Below, piece by piece: positions 1 through 7,406 of a DNA stretch of 15,696 nt (the stretch's first letter is position 1; every line of letters starts with the position of its first letter). The translations under genes were made by a program, and so were the position numbers. The notes beneath the pieces are model-generated. The model was given only the letters and a program-made list of their open reading frames with translations. It was not told the DNA's origin and ran no database searches. The stretch lies in contig CALEST010000034.1 of NCBI GenBank assembly GCA_937907555.1, positions 1 to 15,696 of the forward strand, in the 5' to 3' direction. Source of the DNA: an uncultured Sediminibacterium sp. GTDB taxonomy: Bacteria > Bacteroidota > Bacteroidia > Chitinophagales > Chitinophagaceae.

Positions 1-1
1 A

Positions 2-616
2 TCAATTAATAAAAAATGAAATAATTCCTGTAATAATTAATACAAGGCCGGTAATGATTCCGGCATTATGTTCCCATTTGTGCCAGTTTAATTTTAGTAA
101 TCCCTGGTAAGCTATCCTTATCCAGACCAGCATTCCTGCAACAGTTATGATTGTATATAAGCCAGTAATCGTAACAAAGAAATACCAGCCTTTACTGCCT
201 GCAAGCAGAAAATAAGCTTCAATCTCCATGCACGGGGACAAAAACATAGCAATGACCAATGCGCCGACAACAGCACCTTTGCTCTTCCTTTCAATTTGCT
301 TTTTCTCCAAATGAAAATGATGATGAGTGTAATGTTGCCTGACAAAATAAATTCCAATCAATATCAGAATAGAGGGGCCGATTATTTTCGTAAAATCCTC
401 GATATGTGTTGTAAGCTCGCTGCCTATCATAGCAAGCAGCACGCCAATAACTATTGTACTGATTACATGCGCCATACCTGCAATGAAAGTAATACGTGTG
501 GTCTCTGCCAGGCTCCAGCCTTCTTTTCTGCCAATAGCCAATACCGGCAACCAATGGTTGGGAATCACTGCATGAAGCAGGCTGATCAATAAACTTCCAA
601 CAAAAATTGAGTACAT
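2..616 (-). CDS. NicO/RcnA-like (LysE superfamily-type) membrane metal transporter
   Basis: A 204-residue polytopic inner-membrane protein with about six hydrophobic segments (roughly residues 1-20, 42-64, 77-93, 114-138, 143-170 and 184-203). Seen directly: a His in the first helix followed by a PNHW motif (H15, residues 19-22), a His-rich stretch HYTHHHFH at 95-102 between helices 3 and 4, and an SPCME motif at 127-131. NicO/RcnA-type nickel/cobalt exporters and related families have an early H-x-x-x-[DN]H signature and a His-rich cytoplasmic loop, so metal transport is a reasonable inference, but the exact family is not certain. It is the last gene of the efflux operon, 11 bp after the preceding gene, and is complete, with the TGA at bases 2-4. 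A UreH/SafE-like transporter of the same superfamily is the main alternative. Confidence 0.65.
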   Translation of the reverse strand: MYSIFVGSLLISLLHAVIPNHWLPVLAIGRKEGWSLAETTRITFIAGMAHVISTIVIGVLLAMIGSELTTHIEDFTKIIGPSILILIGIYFVRQHYTHHHFHLEKKQIERKSKGAVVGALVIAMFLSPCMEIEAYFLLAGSKGWYFFVTITGLYTIITVAGMLVWIRIAYQGLLKLNWHKWEHNAGIITGLVLIITGIISFFIN

Positions 617-627
617 GCTGTTTTATA

Positions 628-1083
628 TCAGGTCAATGTTCTGATTAAAGGCGAATATTTATACAATTGATTGAACTTATCAATACCAAGTGTCTTTATC
701 ATTTTTTTCTTTTCCAATAATAGTACCTTGCTTTCTAAACTTTCACTGAAGTAATAAACAGGTTTAGGACTATACGTTTTATAAATTATCACTAGGGCGA
801 TGCTATCAACAATCTCGTAAGTGTTCCCCTGAGAAAACCGAAGTAACTTTTTTTGTGCATTTTGGAAACCCCATAAGTCCTTTTTCCTGATTTTTGTTTT
901 GCTTTCATCATTCTTAATCAGCAGCAGAAATCTTCCGTGATTGCCCCAGGGTGTTCGTATTTTCTTTATTCCCTGCTCAGGTACCACATAGTTATATACA
1001 TCTGCTGACTTATAAAATATTTTGTTTTGCGAATCAGCATAATTCCACGATAGAATCAGGCTTAATATTATAATGTATCGCAT
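628..1083 (-). CDS. Exported protein of unknown function
   Basis: I do not recognise this 151-residue protein. It begins with a short signal-peptide-like segment (hydrophobic residues 3-13, possible cleavage near residue 18, before QNKIF). The mature part is basic and rich in Lys, Tyr and aromatic residues, with a DLWGFQ stretch near residue 70 and alternating hydrophobic residues that suggest beta structure. It has no Cys and only one His, so it does not look like a classical metal-binding protein. It lies 30 bp after the CzcB-like adaptor and 11 bp before the NicO-like gene on the same strand, which argues for co-transcription with the efflux genes and a periplasmic or envelope role. Function unknown. 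Confidence 0.75.
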   Translation of the reverse strand: MRYIIILSLILSWNYADSQNKIFYKSADVYNYVVPEQGIKKIRTPWGNHGRFLLLIKNDESKTKIRKKDLWGFQNAQKKLLRFSQGNTYEIVDSIALVIIYKTYSPKPVYYFSESLESKVLLLEKKKMIKTLGIDKFNQLYKYSPLIRTLT

Positions 1084-1113
1084 AAGTGTTTTATTTAAGA
1101 TTTTTGCCCGTGC

Positions 1114-2361
1114 TTAATGTTCATGTTCTCCTGAATTGGTCATTTTTGCCAATACAAAGTATGCGCCCTTCACTACAATCTTCGCGTCTTTCGGAATCTC
1201 TTTCAGCAGAGTAATCTCCGTATATCCTACATCAGTTGTGCCTTTGGCAACAGGTATTCTCTCAAAGGTTATTCCTTTTTCATCTTTGTGACCTGCTTCT
1301 GTTTTTACATCATGTTTTACACTATCCATTTTATATTCTTCTTCTCCATGCTGCTCAGATACCATAAAAATATAATCCTGGCCTGCCACATTTACTATGG
1401 CCTCAGTTGGAACTGCCGGTAAGGTTTGATTTTCCAAACTAATTACTGCTGTTATATTCATGCCATCAATCAAGCCCGTTTTATCACCCTGCACTTTTGC
1501 ATGAACGGTTACTGCTTTGCTTTCACCTTCAAAGGAGGAGCCTAATGAATAAATCTGTGCATCATATTCTTTGCCGGGGTTGTTGGTTAGTGTAAAGTGT
1601 ATGAGTTGATTATTTTTCAATTTGGGCAAATCTTTTTCATAAACAAACAAATCAAGATGCAACTGGCTGTTGTCAACAATTTCGGCAACAGGTGTGCTTA
1701 CATCCACGTAGCTTCCCATTTTTACTATTACATTACTTACTACGCCACTGATAGGGCTTGAAATTGACAAAACAGAAATCAATTTACCATTAGAAAGTCT
1801 TTCGGGATTAATGCCCATCAATTTAATCTGCTGCTCCAATGTTGATTTTAGCGTTCTTAATGTTCTTAATTCTGTTTCCGCAGCCTGAAGATTTTTTAAA
1901 GCTCCTGCATTGCCTGCATTCAAATCTCTCTGTCTTTTTACTTCCAATTCCGCCAACACGATTTTTGAATTCACACTGAGGTATTCGCTTTGAGCCTGGA
2001 TAAAATCAGGGTTTGCAATTGTGGCAATTGTCTGTCCTTTTCTCACATAATTACCCGGTTGGATTAGCAAAGATTTAATCACCCCACTGTACAAGGAATT
2101 TACACTTGCTTTGTTTTGATTAGGTACTTGTAAAACCCCGTTTGTCTTAAGAGAGGCTGTCAATTGTTTTTCTTCTATAACACCCAATTCAATGCCAATG
2201 CTTTTTATCTGTTCATCCGTTAGTATGGCCGTGTTGGTATTTGCATGTTCATCTGTATGGCCTTCTTCTGTTGTTGCCGTTTCAGCAGTACCCTTACTGC
2301 TGCAAGAAACAAAGGTTGCAAGACCTGCGAAAAGGATTGTTAATATAAAACACTTCTTCAT
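1114..2361 (-). CDS. RND efflux periplasmic adaptor, CzcB-like lipoprotein
   Basis: A membrane-fusion protein that would bridge the inner-membrane RND pump and the outer-membrane channel. The 415-residue sequence starts with a lipoprotein signal ending in the lipobox FVSC (C20). An acidic/His segment follows (GHTDEHANTN near 35-44), then a barrel-sandwich/lipoyl half (about 88-120, with GVIKSLLIQPGNYVRKGQ), a coiled-coil hairpin (about 120-185), the second lipoyl half, and beta-barrel and membrane-proximal domains. A His/Glu-rich insertion (about 335-365) and the C-terminal GEHEH may bind metal ions. It begins 11 bp after the pump-fusion gene and surely works with it. The order pump then adaptor is the reverse of the usual czcCBA order. 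No HMBD domain is present, unlike the two adaptors of the copper module. Confidence 0.93.
   Translation of the reverse strand: MKKCFILTILFAGLATFVSCSSKGTAETATTEEGHTDEHANTNTAILTDEQIKSIGIELGVIEEKQLTASLKTNGVLQVPNQNKASVNSLYSGVIKSLLIQPGNYVRKGQTIATIANPDFIQAQSEYLSVNSKIVLAELEVKRQRDLNAGNAGALKNLQAAETELRTLRTLKSTLEQQIKLMGINPERLSNGKLISVLSISSPISGVVSNVIVKMGSYVDVSTPVAEIVDNSQLHLDLFVYEKDLPKLKNNQLIHFTLTNNPGKEYDAQIYSLGSSFEGESKAVTVHAKVQGDKTGLIDGMNITAVISLENQTLPAVPTEAIVNVAGQDYIFMVSEQHGEEEYKMDSVKHDVKTEAGHKDEKGITFERIPVAKGTTDVGYTEITLLKEIPKDAKIVVKGAYFVLAKMTNSGEHEH
1853..1870. repeat. Two tandem copies of a 9-bp unit inside the czcB-like gene
   Basis: The plus strand reads gttcttaat twice in a row. In frame on the minus strand this encodes a repeated Leu-Arg-Thr triplet in the coiled-coil hairpin of the adaptor. 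It keeps frame and is probably a small slippage duplication without functional weight. Confidence 0.6.
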
Positions 2362-2372
2362 CTGTATTTATT

Positions 2373-5300
2373 TTATTGATTGATGTAATAGTAATATTGA
2401 ATGACTGACTGATTATAAGCATTCAAATTTTCCAGATAATTTTTTTTAATCTCAATTGCCTGTGCCAGGTATTGTGATAATTCTGCAAAACTGATTTCTC
2501 CGGCACGGTATGCAAGTGTGGCAGCTTTTATAATTTCTTCTGCCTGTCTTAACCCGGTTGATTCATAAAAGAATAACAGGCTGCGACTCTTTTCCACTTC
2601 CTGCTGCATCTGTAGTTGCCTTGTGCTTAAAGCCTGTTTGCTATAATCAAATTGTCTTTGCTGAACGACCATATCGGCTTGCGCAACTTTTATTCTATTC
2701 TTAAAAGCACCTGCGCCAAATAATGGAAAAGCTGCTGTTACCGAAAACCCGGTAAAGGGGTCATTAGCACCCCACAAACGCTGACTGAAGAAACGTCCTG
2801 AGAACTCAGGCTTGTTTTGATTCTTCACAACTCCAATACCTGCGGCAGCTATATTGATATTTTGCGATTGTAATGCCAGCAAAGGATGAAGACTGTCAGA
2901 TATAGTGCCGGGCATCGACAGTCTCTCTAATGGTGTTATTAACGGCAGCAAGGATTCATTTGTATTGAGGTATTGCGATAATAATTGCTGCTGAATCTGA
3001 ATTTCTTTACTAATCTGCTGTATCAAAGCCTTTAGTTCCATCATCCTTACATTAGCAGCAATACTATCTAAACCCGGACTGTCACCTGTTCTTACTTTCA
3101 GAATAGCAGCGTCATTCAATGATTTGTAAATGCTGTCCAACCTGTGATAGAGTTTTTGTTTATCCTGCAAATACCAAAGCTGGTAGTAGACAGTTTTTAC
3201 ATCTCGTTTTACTTCAACATCAATAGCGGCCGTATTTACCTCGTAGTATTTCAACTGCTCATTGTAAAGATTCTTTTGTGCTTTATTCAGGCCCGGCCAT
3301 GCAATGCTTTGTGATACCCCGATTTTTAATATCCCGGTGTTATCACTTGGCCGCATATCTTCATTTTCTGCAAATACACCCGTTTTTGAAAAGGCAGTTG
3401 CTGTTTTAATCTGTGCTTTCCCTCTATTGATTTGCTGGTTATTTATTTCATACAGCAAATTATTTTTTGCCAGTGCAATCGCTTCATTAATACTTACTCT
3501 TTTTACGTTGGGTTGCTGGGCATCTACATTATTTGAAATTGTCAGGGCCAGCATACCTGTAATGAATAGGGTTAAAGGTTTCATTTTTGTTTTCCGTTTT
3601 GCTGAAAAAATAATATAAAGCAAAGGCAATACCACCAGTGTCAGGAATGTTGCAGTAATTAATCCGCCTATTACTACTGTGGCCAAGGGTTTTTGTACTT
3701 CTGCGCCCGCACCAGTTGATAATGCCATCGGAATAAAACCCAAAGCTGCTACCGAAGCAGTCATTAATACCGGACGTAAGCGGATTTTTGTTCCTTCAAA
3801 CACCCGTTGAATGATGTCCTTCATTCCGTCTTTTTCTAACTGATTAAATGTGCTGATTAAAACAATACCATTTAGTACCGCCACACCAAACAATGCAATG
3901 AATCCTACGCCTGCTGAAATACTGAAAGGCATTCCTCTTAACAGTAAAGCAAACACCCCGCCAATAGCACTCATAGGAATGGCGGTATAAATCAGTAATG
4001 CTTCTTTTGCTGACCCGAATGTGAAATAGAGTAACAAAAAAATCAAAGCCAGCGCAACCGGCACAGCAATTTTTAATCTCGCTGATGCTTCCTGCAAGTT
4101 TTCAAATGTGCCCCCATACGTATAATAATAGCCCACTGGAAGAATTTCCTCAGCTATCAGTTTCTCCTGTATCTCTTTGACCACACTGGCAACATCACGG
4201 CCTTTTACATTAAAGCCAACTACAATTCTTCGTTTTCCTTCTTCACGGCTTATCTGTGCAGGGCCTTCCTTAAACGATACAGAAGCTACCTGTGATAATG
4301 GAATTTGTGAACCATCAGGGGTTGCTACAAATAAATTGCTTACATCATCAATGGAAGTACGGCTTGCGCTGTCCAGCCTCACCACCAAATCAAATTTTCT
4401 TTCATTCTCAAAAACCACTCCCGCTGCTTCACCTGCAAAAGCCGTACTGACAGTATGATTGATGTCTTCAATATTCAAACCATATCCAGCTATCTTTGCC
4501 CGGTCATATTGAATAGTGATTTGTGGCAAACCTGTAGTTCTTTCTACCTGCGGGTCTGTTGCTCCCCTTACGGATTGCACGACTTGTGCAACTTTAGGTG
4601 CCAAATTCGCTAACGTATCAATGTTCTCTCCGAATATCTTTATAGCAACATCCTGTCTTACACCTGTCATCAATTCATTGAATCGCATTTGAATAGGTTG
4701 TGATGCCTCAAAGAAAACGCCGGGTATTACTTCTAATTTTTCAATCATCAATGCTGCCAGTTCATTATAATCTTTTGTTGTTGTCCATTCGCTTTTTGGT
4801 TTTAGCATAATGATAAGGTCAGATGCTTCGGGTGGCATTGGATCGGTTGGAACTTCGGCGCTACCGGTTTTACCTACTACCATTTTTACTTCAGGAAATG
4901 ATTTGATGATGCGGCTGGCCTGCATAGATGTTTCCACGCTTTGTGTTAAGGATGTTCCCTGTGGTAAGATGCAGTGAAATGCATAATCTCCTTCCTGTAA
5001 CTGCGGAATAAATTCACCTCCCATCCTGCTGAAGATGATTATAGCAACAGCCAATAAAGCAACTGCGCCGCCTACAACCGCATATTTCATTTTGATTGCC
5101 CAACGGATAAGCGGTGTATATAATCTCTGAAAGAACTCCATCAGTTTATCAGAAATATTCTTCTTGTGGCTTGTTTTCTTTGAAAGAAATAATGCCGACA
5201 TCATGGGAATATAAGTAAGTGAAAGTATCAATGCCCCTAAAATGGCAAAGCCTACTGTTTCTGCCATTGGCCGGAACATTTTTCCCTCAATCCCCTGTAA

Positions 5301-6692
5301 CGAAAGTATTGGCAAGTAAACAATGAGTATAATGATTTGTCCGAAAGCTGCCGAACTCATCATTTTTTTTGCGCTGCTTTCTACTGCATCGTCCATTTGC
5401 TGCTGCGTCAGTTTCCCTGCTATTTTTTTCACAACCAAAAAATGCAATGTTGCTTCTACAATAATAACTGCACCGTCCACAATCAATCCAAAATCAATTG
5501 CACCCAAACTCATCAGGTTAGCACTGACATTAAATACCCGCATCATCCCTAATGCAAATAACATGGATAGAGGAATAGCAGAAGCCACTATCAAACCAGC
5601 ACGGATATTACCGAGAAAGAGAATCAATATAAATATTACAATCAATGCGCCTTCCACCAGGTTTGTCTTTACTGTGCCAACAGCCCGGTTTACCAAACTT
5701 GTTCGGTCAACGTATGCCTCAATCACCACATCATCTGGTATTGCTTTTTTGATGATTTCCATTTTGGCTTTTACCCGTTCTACAACAGCGGCGCTATTTG
5801 AGCCTTTCAGCATCATTACAATACCGCCCACTACTTCCTTTTCTCCATTGTAGGTAACTGAACCATACCGGACCGCATTCCCTAACTGCACTTCGGCAAC
5901 ATCCTTAACCAAAACAGGAATGTTGTTGACCTTTTTTACAACCGTATTCTTAATATCTTCCATTGAACCAATTAGTCCAATCCCCCGAATAAAGTAGGCA
6001 TTTGGTTTTTTATCAATATATGCCCCACCTGTATTTTCATTATTCTTTCCCAATGCAGAAAATATTTCAGCTATAGTTACATTCATTGCTTTAAGTCGAT
6101 AGGGGTTGACCGCTACTTCATACTGCTTTAGCAAACCGCCAAAGCTGTTTACTTCGGCTACACCTGGAGTTCCGTATAGTTGCCGAGCAACGATCCAGTC
6201 CTGCATGGTACGTAAGTCCATTGCGGAATACTTATCTTCTGACCCTTTTCTGGGGTGAATGATGTATTGGTATATTTCTCCCAGGCCCGTACTTACCGGG
6301 GCCAGTTCCGGCGTGCCTAAGCCTTTAGGGATTTTCTCCTCCGCCTCTTTTAGCTTTTCATTTATCAATTGACGGGCAAAATAGATGTCAATGTCATCAT
6401 GAAATACTACGGTGATAACCGATAACCCAAACCTTGATATGGATCGCATTTCTTCCAGATCGGGAAGGTTGGCCAGGCTTTGCTCTATCGGATAAGTAAC
6501 CAGTTGTTCCGTCTCTTGTGCGGCCAAAGTCGGGGTAATTGTGATAATTTGTACCTGATTGTTAGTAATATCCGGTACAGCATCCACAGGTAGTTTGCCT
6601 GCGCTCCACACTCCCCAAATAATGAGTGCCAGTGTCATCAACCCGATGATGAGCTTATGTCTTATACTGAAATGAATAATTTTATTAAGCAT
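2373..6692 (-). CDS. CzcA-family heavy-metal RND pump fused to a TolC-type outer-membrane factor
   Basis: A proton-driven metal exporter of 1439 residues, about 400 longer than a normal CzcA/CusA (about 1040). Residues 1-1030 are a full HME-RND protein: TM1 at 12-30, the periplasmic porter domain, the proton-relay helix DFGLIVDGAVIIVE (400-413, acidic D400, D406, E413), and a second porter half with GKTG (607-610) and QPIQMRFNELMTG (665-677). After a basic linker (KRKTK) comes a new signal-peptide-like segment beginning at M1037 and ending in VDA-QQ, followed by about 375 residues of helical TolC/CzcC-like sequence. Residues aligned with the CusA Met triad are H573, an Ala near 624 and E673, as in CzcA, so Zn/Co/Cd/Ni is more likely than Cu(I)/Ag(I). 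It starts 4 bp after a 61-residue membrane protein and is followed by its adaptor. Fusions of this length are annotated in other Bacteroidota. Confidence 0.95.
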   Translation of the reverse strand: MLNKIIHFSIRHKLIIGLMTLALIIWGVWSAGKLPVDAVPDITNNQVQIITITPTLAAQETEQLVTYPIEQSLANLPDLEEMRSISRFGLSVITVVFHDDIDIYFARQLINEKLKEAEEKIPKGLGTPELAPVSTGLGEIYQYIIHPRKGSEDKYSAMDLRTMQDWIVARQLYGTPGVAEVNSFGGLLKQYEVAVNPYRLKAMNVTIAEIFSALGKNNENTGGAYIDKKPNAYFIRGIGLIGSMEDIKNTVVKKVNNIPVLVKDVAEVQLGNAVRYGSVTYNGEKEVVGGIVMMLKGSNSAAVVERVKAKMEIIKKAIPDDVVIEAYVDRTSLVNRAVGTVKTNLVEGALIVIFILILFLGNIRAGLIVASAIPLSMLFALGMMRVFNVSANLMSLGAIDFGLIVDGAVIIVEATLHFLVVKKIAGKLTQQQMDDAVESSAKKMMSSAAFGQIIILIVYLPILSLQGIEGKMFRPMAETVGFAILGALILSLTYIPMMSALFLSKKTSHKKNISDKLMEFFQRLYTPLIRWAIKMKYAVVGGAVALLAVAIIIFSRMGGEFIPQLQEGDYAFHCILPQGTSLTQSVETSMQASRIIKSFPEVKMVVGKTGSAEVPTDPMPPEASDLIIMLKPKSEWTTTKDYNELAALMIEKLEVIPGVFFEASQPIQMRFNELMTGVRQDVAIKIFGENIDTLANLAPKVAQVVQSVRGATDPQVERTTGLPQITIQYDRAKIAGYGLNIEDINHTVSTAFAGEAAGVVFENERKFDLVVRLDSASRTSIDDVSNLFVATPDGSQIPLSQVASVSFKEGPAQISREEGKRRIVVGFNVKGRDVASVVKEIQEKLIAEEILPVGYYYTYGGTFENLQEASARLKIAVPVALALIFLLLYFTFGSAKEALLIYTAIPMSAIGGVFALLLRGMPFSISAGVGFIALFGVAVLNGIVLISTFNQLEKDGMKDIIQRVFEGTKIRLRPVLMTASVAALGFIPMALSTGAGAEVQKPLATVVIGGLITATFLTLVVLPLLYIIFSAKRKTKMKPLTLFITGMLALTISNNVDAQQPNVKRVSINEAIALAKNNLLYEINNQQINRGKAQIKTATAFSKTGVFAENEDMRPSDNTGILKIGVSQSIAWPGLNKAQKNLYNEQLKYYEVNTAAIDVEVKRDVKTVYYQLWYLQDKQKLYHRLDSIYKSLNDAAILKVRTGDSPGLDSIAANVRMMELKALIQQISKEIQIQQQLLSQYLNTNESLLPLITPLERLSMPGTISDSLHPLLALQSQNINIAAAGIGVVKNQNKPEFSGRFFSQRLWGANDPFTGFSVTAAFPLFGAGAFKNRIKVAQADMVVQQRQFDYSKQALSTRQLQMQQEVEKSRSLLFFYESTGLRQAEEIIKAATLAYRAGEISFAELSQYLAQAIEIKKNYLENLNAYNQSVIQYYYYINQ

Positions 6693-6696
6693 GTCT

Positions 6697-6882
6697 TTAT
6701 TTGTGATTTGAAATAAGGTGATAATATTTCATCATATACGCAGCTATTGCTATTACCATAATAGCACCAAGCACTATCAGTGTAACAATTTTAGTTACCC
6801 GCATCCACATGGGTTTTACAGGGTCTTTGATCTTGCTGTAAACAGGTTTGCTGCGGGTTATAGACTTTCCTTTCTTAGTCAT
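6697..6882 (-). CDS. Small single-span membrane protein preceding the CzcA fusion
   Basis: A 61-residue protein with a strongly basic N-terminal third (many Lys/Arg, residues 2-23) and one hydrophobic helix (about residues 30-50), ending YYHLISNHK. The positive-inside rule predicts a cytoplasmic N-terminus. It sits only 4 bp upstream of the pump gene and the spacing looks translationally coupled, so it is likely a real gene. The sequence AAGAGG just before the start is a possible but very close ribosome-binding site. I do not recognise the family. A small pump-associated subunit, comparable in concept to AcrZ with AcrB, is an inference from position and topology only. Confidence 0.7.
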   Translation of the reverse strand: MTKKGKSITRSKPVYSKIKDPVKPMWMRVTKIVTLIVLGAIMVIAIAAYMMKYYHLISNHK

Positions 6883-6917
6883 AACCTCTTGGAAACCGAA
6901 ATGAAATAATGTAATAG

Positions 6918-6940
6918 TCAGTGCATGATTGCTGCACTGA
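6918..6940 (-). other. Intergenic stem-loop between the Cys/His-rich gene and the small membrane protein gene
   Basis: A perfect 8-bp inverted repeat (TCAGTGCA / TGCACTGA) with a 7-nt loop sits in the 70-bp gap. In the transcribed direction it is followed by a T/A-rich stretch without a continuous U-run, so it is a weak terminator or an RNA-processing or attenuation hairpin that could lower expression of the pump relative to the first gene. Confidence 0.4.
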
Positions 6941-6952
6941 GAGGAAAGAGAG

Positions 6953-7276
6953 TTAAGCAGCTATCTTGGGAGGCTGCCAGATGGAATAGGAAACTTCTGT
7001 ATTTAAGTTCTCGTTATGAATAGGGTACTTTATAGATTGGAAATCCTCTTTTACGATCTGTGCTTTACCAATAGGGTTATAAAATGCAGAAGCCGCACAG
7101 CATGAACAGGTACAAAATGGCGTACAAGCTTCTTTGGAATGGTTATGTTCCTGGTGATTGTTCGACGCATAAACTTCTACCGAAGTTGCTATATTACATT
7201 CCTTACTGTCATTACAGGGAATGCAGGACAGTACGAGCAGGTATAAGCTTAAAAACAGGAATAATAACTTCATCAT
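6953..7276 (-). CDS. Small exported Cys/His-rich protein, DUF6660-like
   Basis: A 107-residue protein with a hydrophobic signal segment (residues 3-17) ending in LSC-IPC (C18, C21). C18 could be lipidated, though the lipobox is imperfect. The mature part carries a His cluster (H41, H44, H46) and a dense Cys cluster (C51, C55, C57, C59, C60: C-x3-C-x-C-x-C-C), and ends with SIWQPPKI. From memory this layout, including the SIWQPP tail, matches the Bacteroidota family DUF6660, which often sits beside CzcA/CusA-type pumps; that assignment needs a profile search. A periplasmic metal-binding, sensing or delivery role is inferred from the Cys/His content and from being the first gene of the efflux unit. 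Two adjacent ATG codons (7276 and 7273) are possible starts. Confidence 0.75.
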   Translation of the reverse strand: MMKLLFLFLSLYLLVLSCIPCNDSKECNIATSVEVYASNNHQEHNHSKEACTPFCTCSCCAASAFYNPIGKAQIVKEDFQSIKYPIHNENLNTEVSYSIWQPPKIAA

Positions 7277-7340
7277 TACAAAAATAGCGGTATAACTGGT
7301 AATTCCTTTTAAAACGGGCTATAAAAATGTCATCATAGTT

Positions 7341-7376
7341 GCAAAAACGTGTAAATCAGACTGTTTTTGCTGATTT
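7341..7376. promoter_or_regulatory. Overlapping inverted repeats in the 130-bp intergenic gap, candidate operator
   Basis: The gap 7277-7406 separates the end of the ATPase gene from the start of the Cys/His-rich gene and is the longest non-coding stretch in the window. It holds two overlapping perfect inverted repeats: GCAAAAAC (7341-7348) with GTTTTTGC (7363-7370), and AAATCAG (7353-7359) with CTGATTT (7370-7376). They cannot both pair at once. The AT-rich arms and lack of a U-tract fit a regulator-binding site for the downstream efflux unit better than a rho-independent terminator. An AT palindrome TTTTAAAA lies at 7307-7314. No convincing promoter pair could be assigned. Confidence 0.4.
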
Positions 7377-7406
7377 CGAAAACCTTACTCCGTGCTAGTG
7401 AATGGC

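Noticed and set aside
5323..5853. Plus-strand open frame of 176 codons inside the pump gene
   Set aside because: It lies antisense to a strongly conserved RND coding region, its translation is low-complexity Thr/Ile/Ser-rich sequence, and no family resemblance is seen.
7279..7286. TATTTTTG on the minus strand, a perfect match to the Bacteroidota -7 consensus TAnnTTTG
   Set aside because: It ends 2 nt before the ATG of the Cys/His-rich gene, so transcription would start inside the coding sequence, and no TTTG -33 element lies 19-21 nt upstream.
7341..7370. Rho-independent terminator for the ATPase gene
   Set aside because: The stem is AT-rich and not followed by a T-run in the transcribed direction; an operator-like dyad is equally or more likely.
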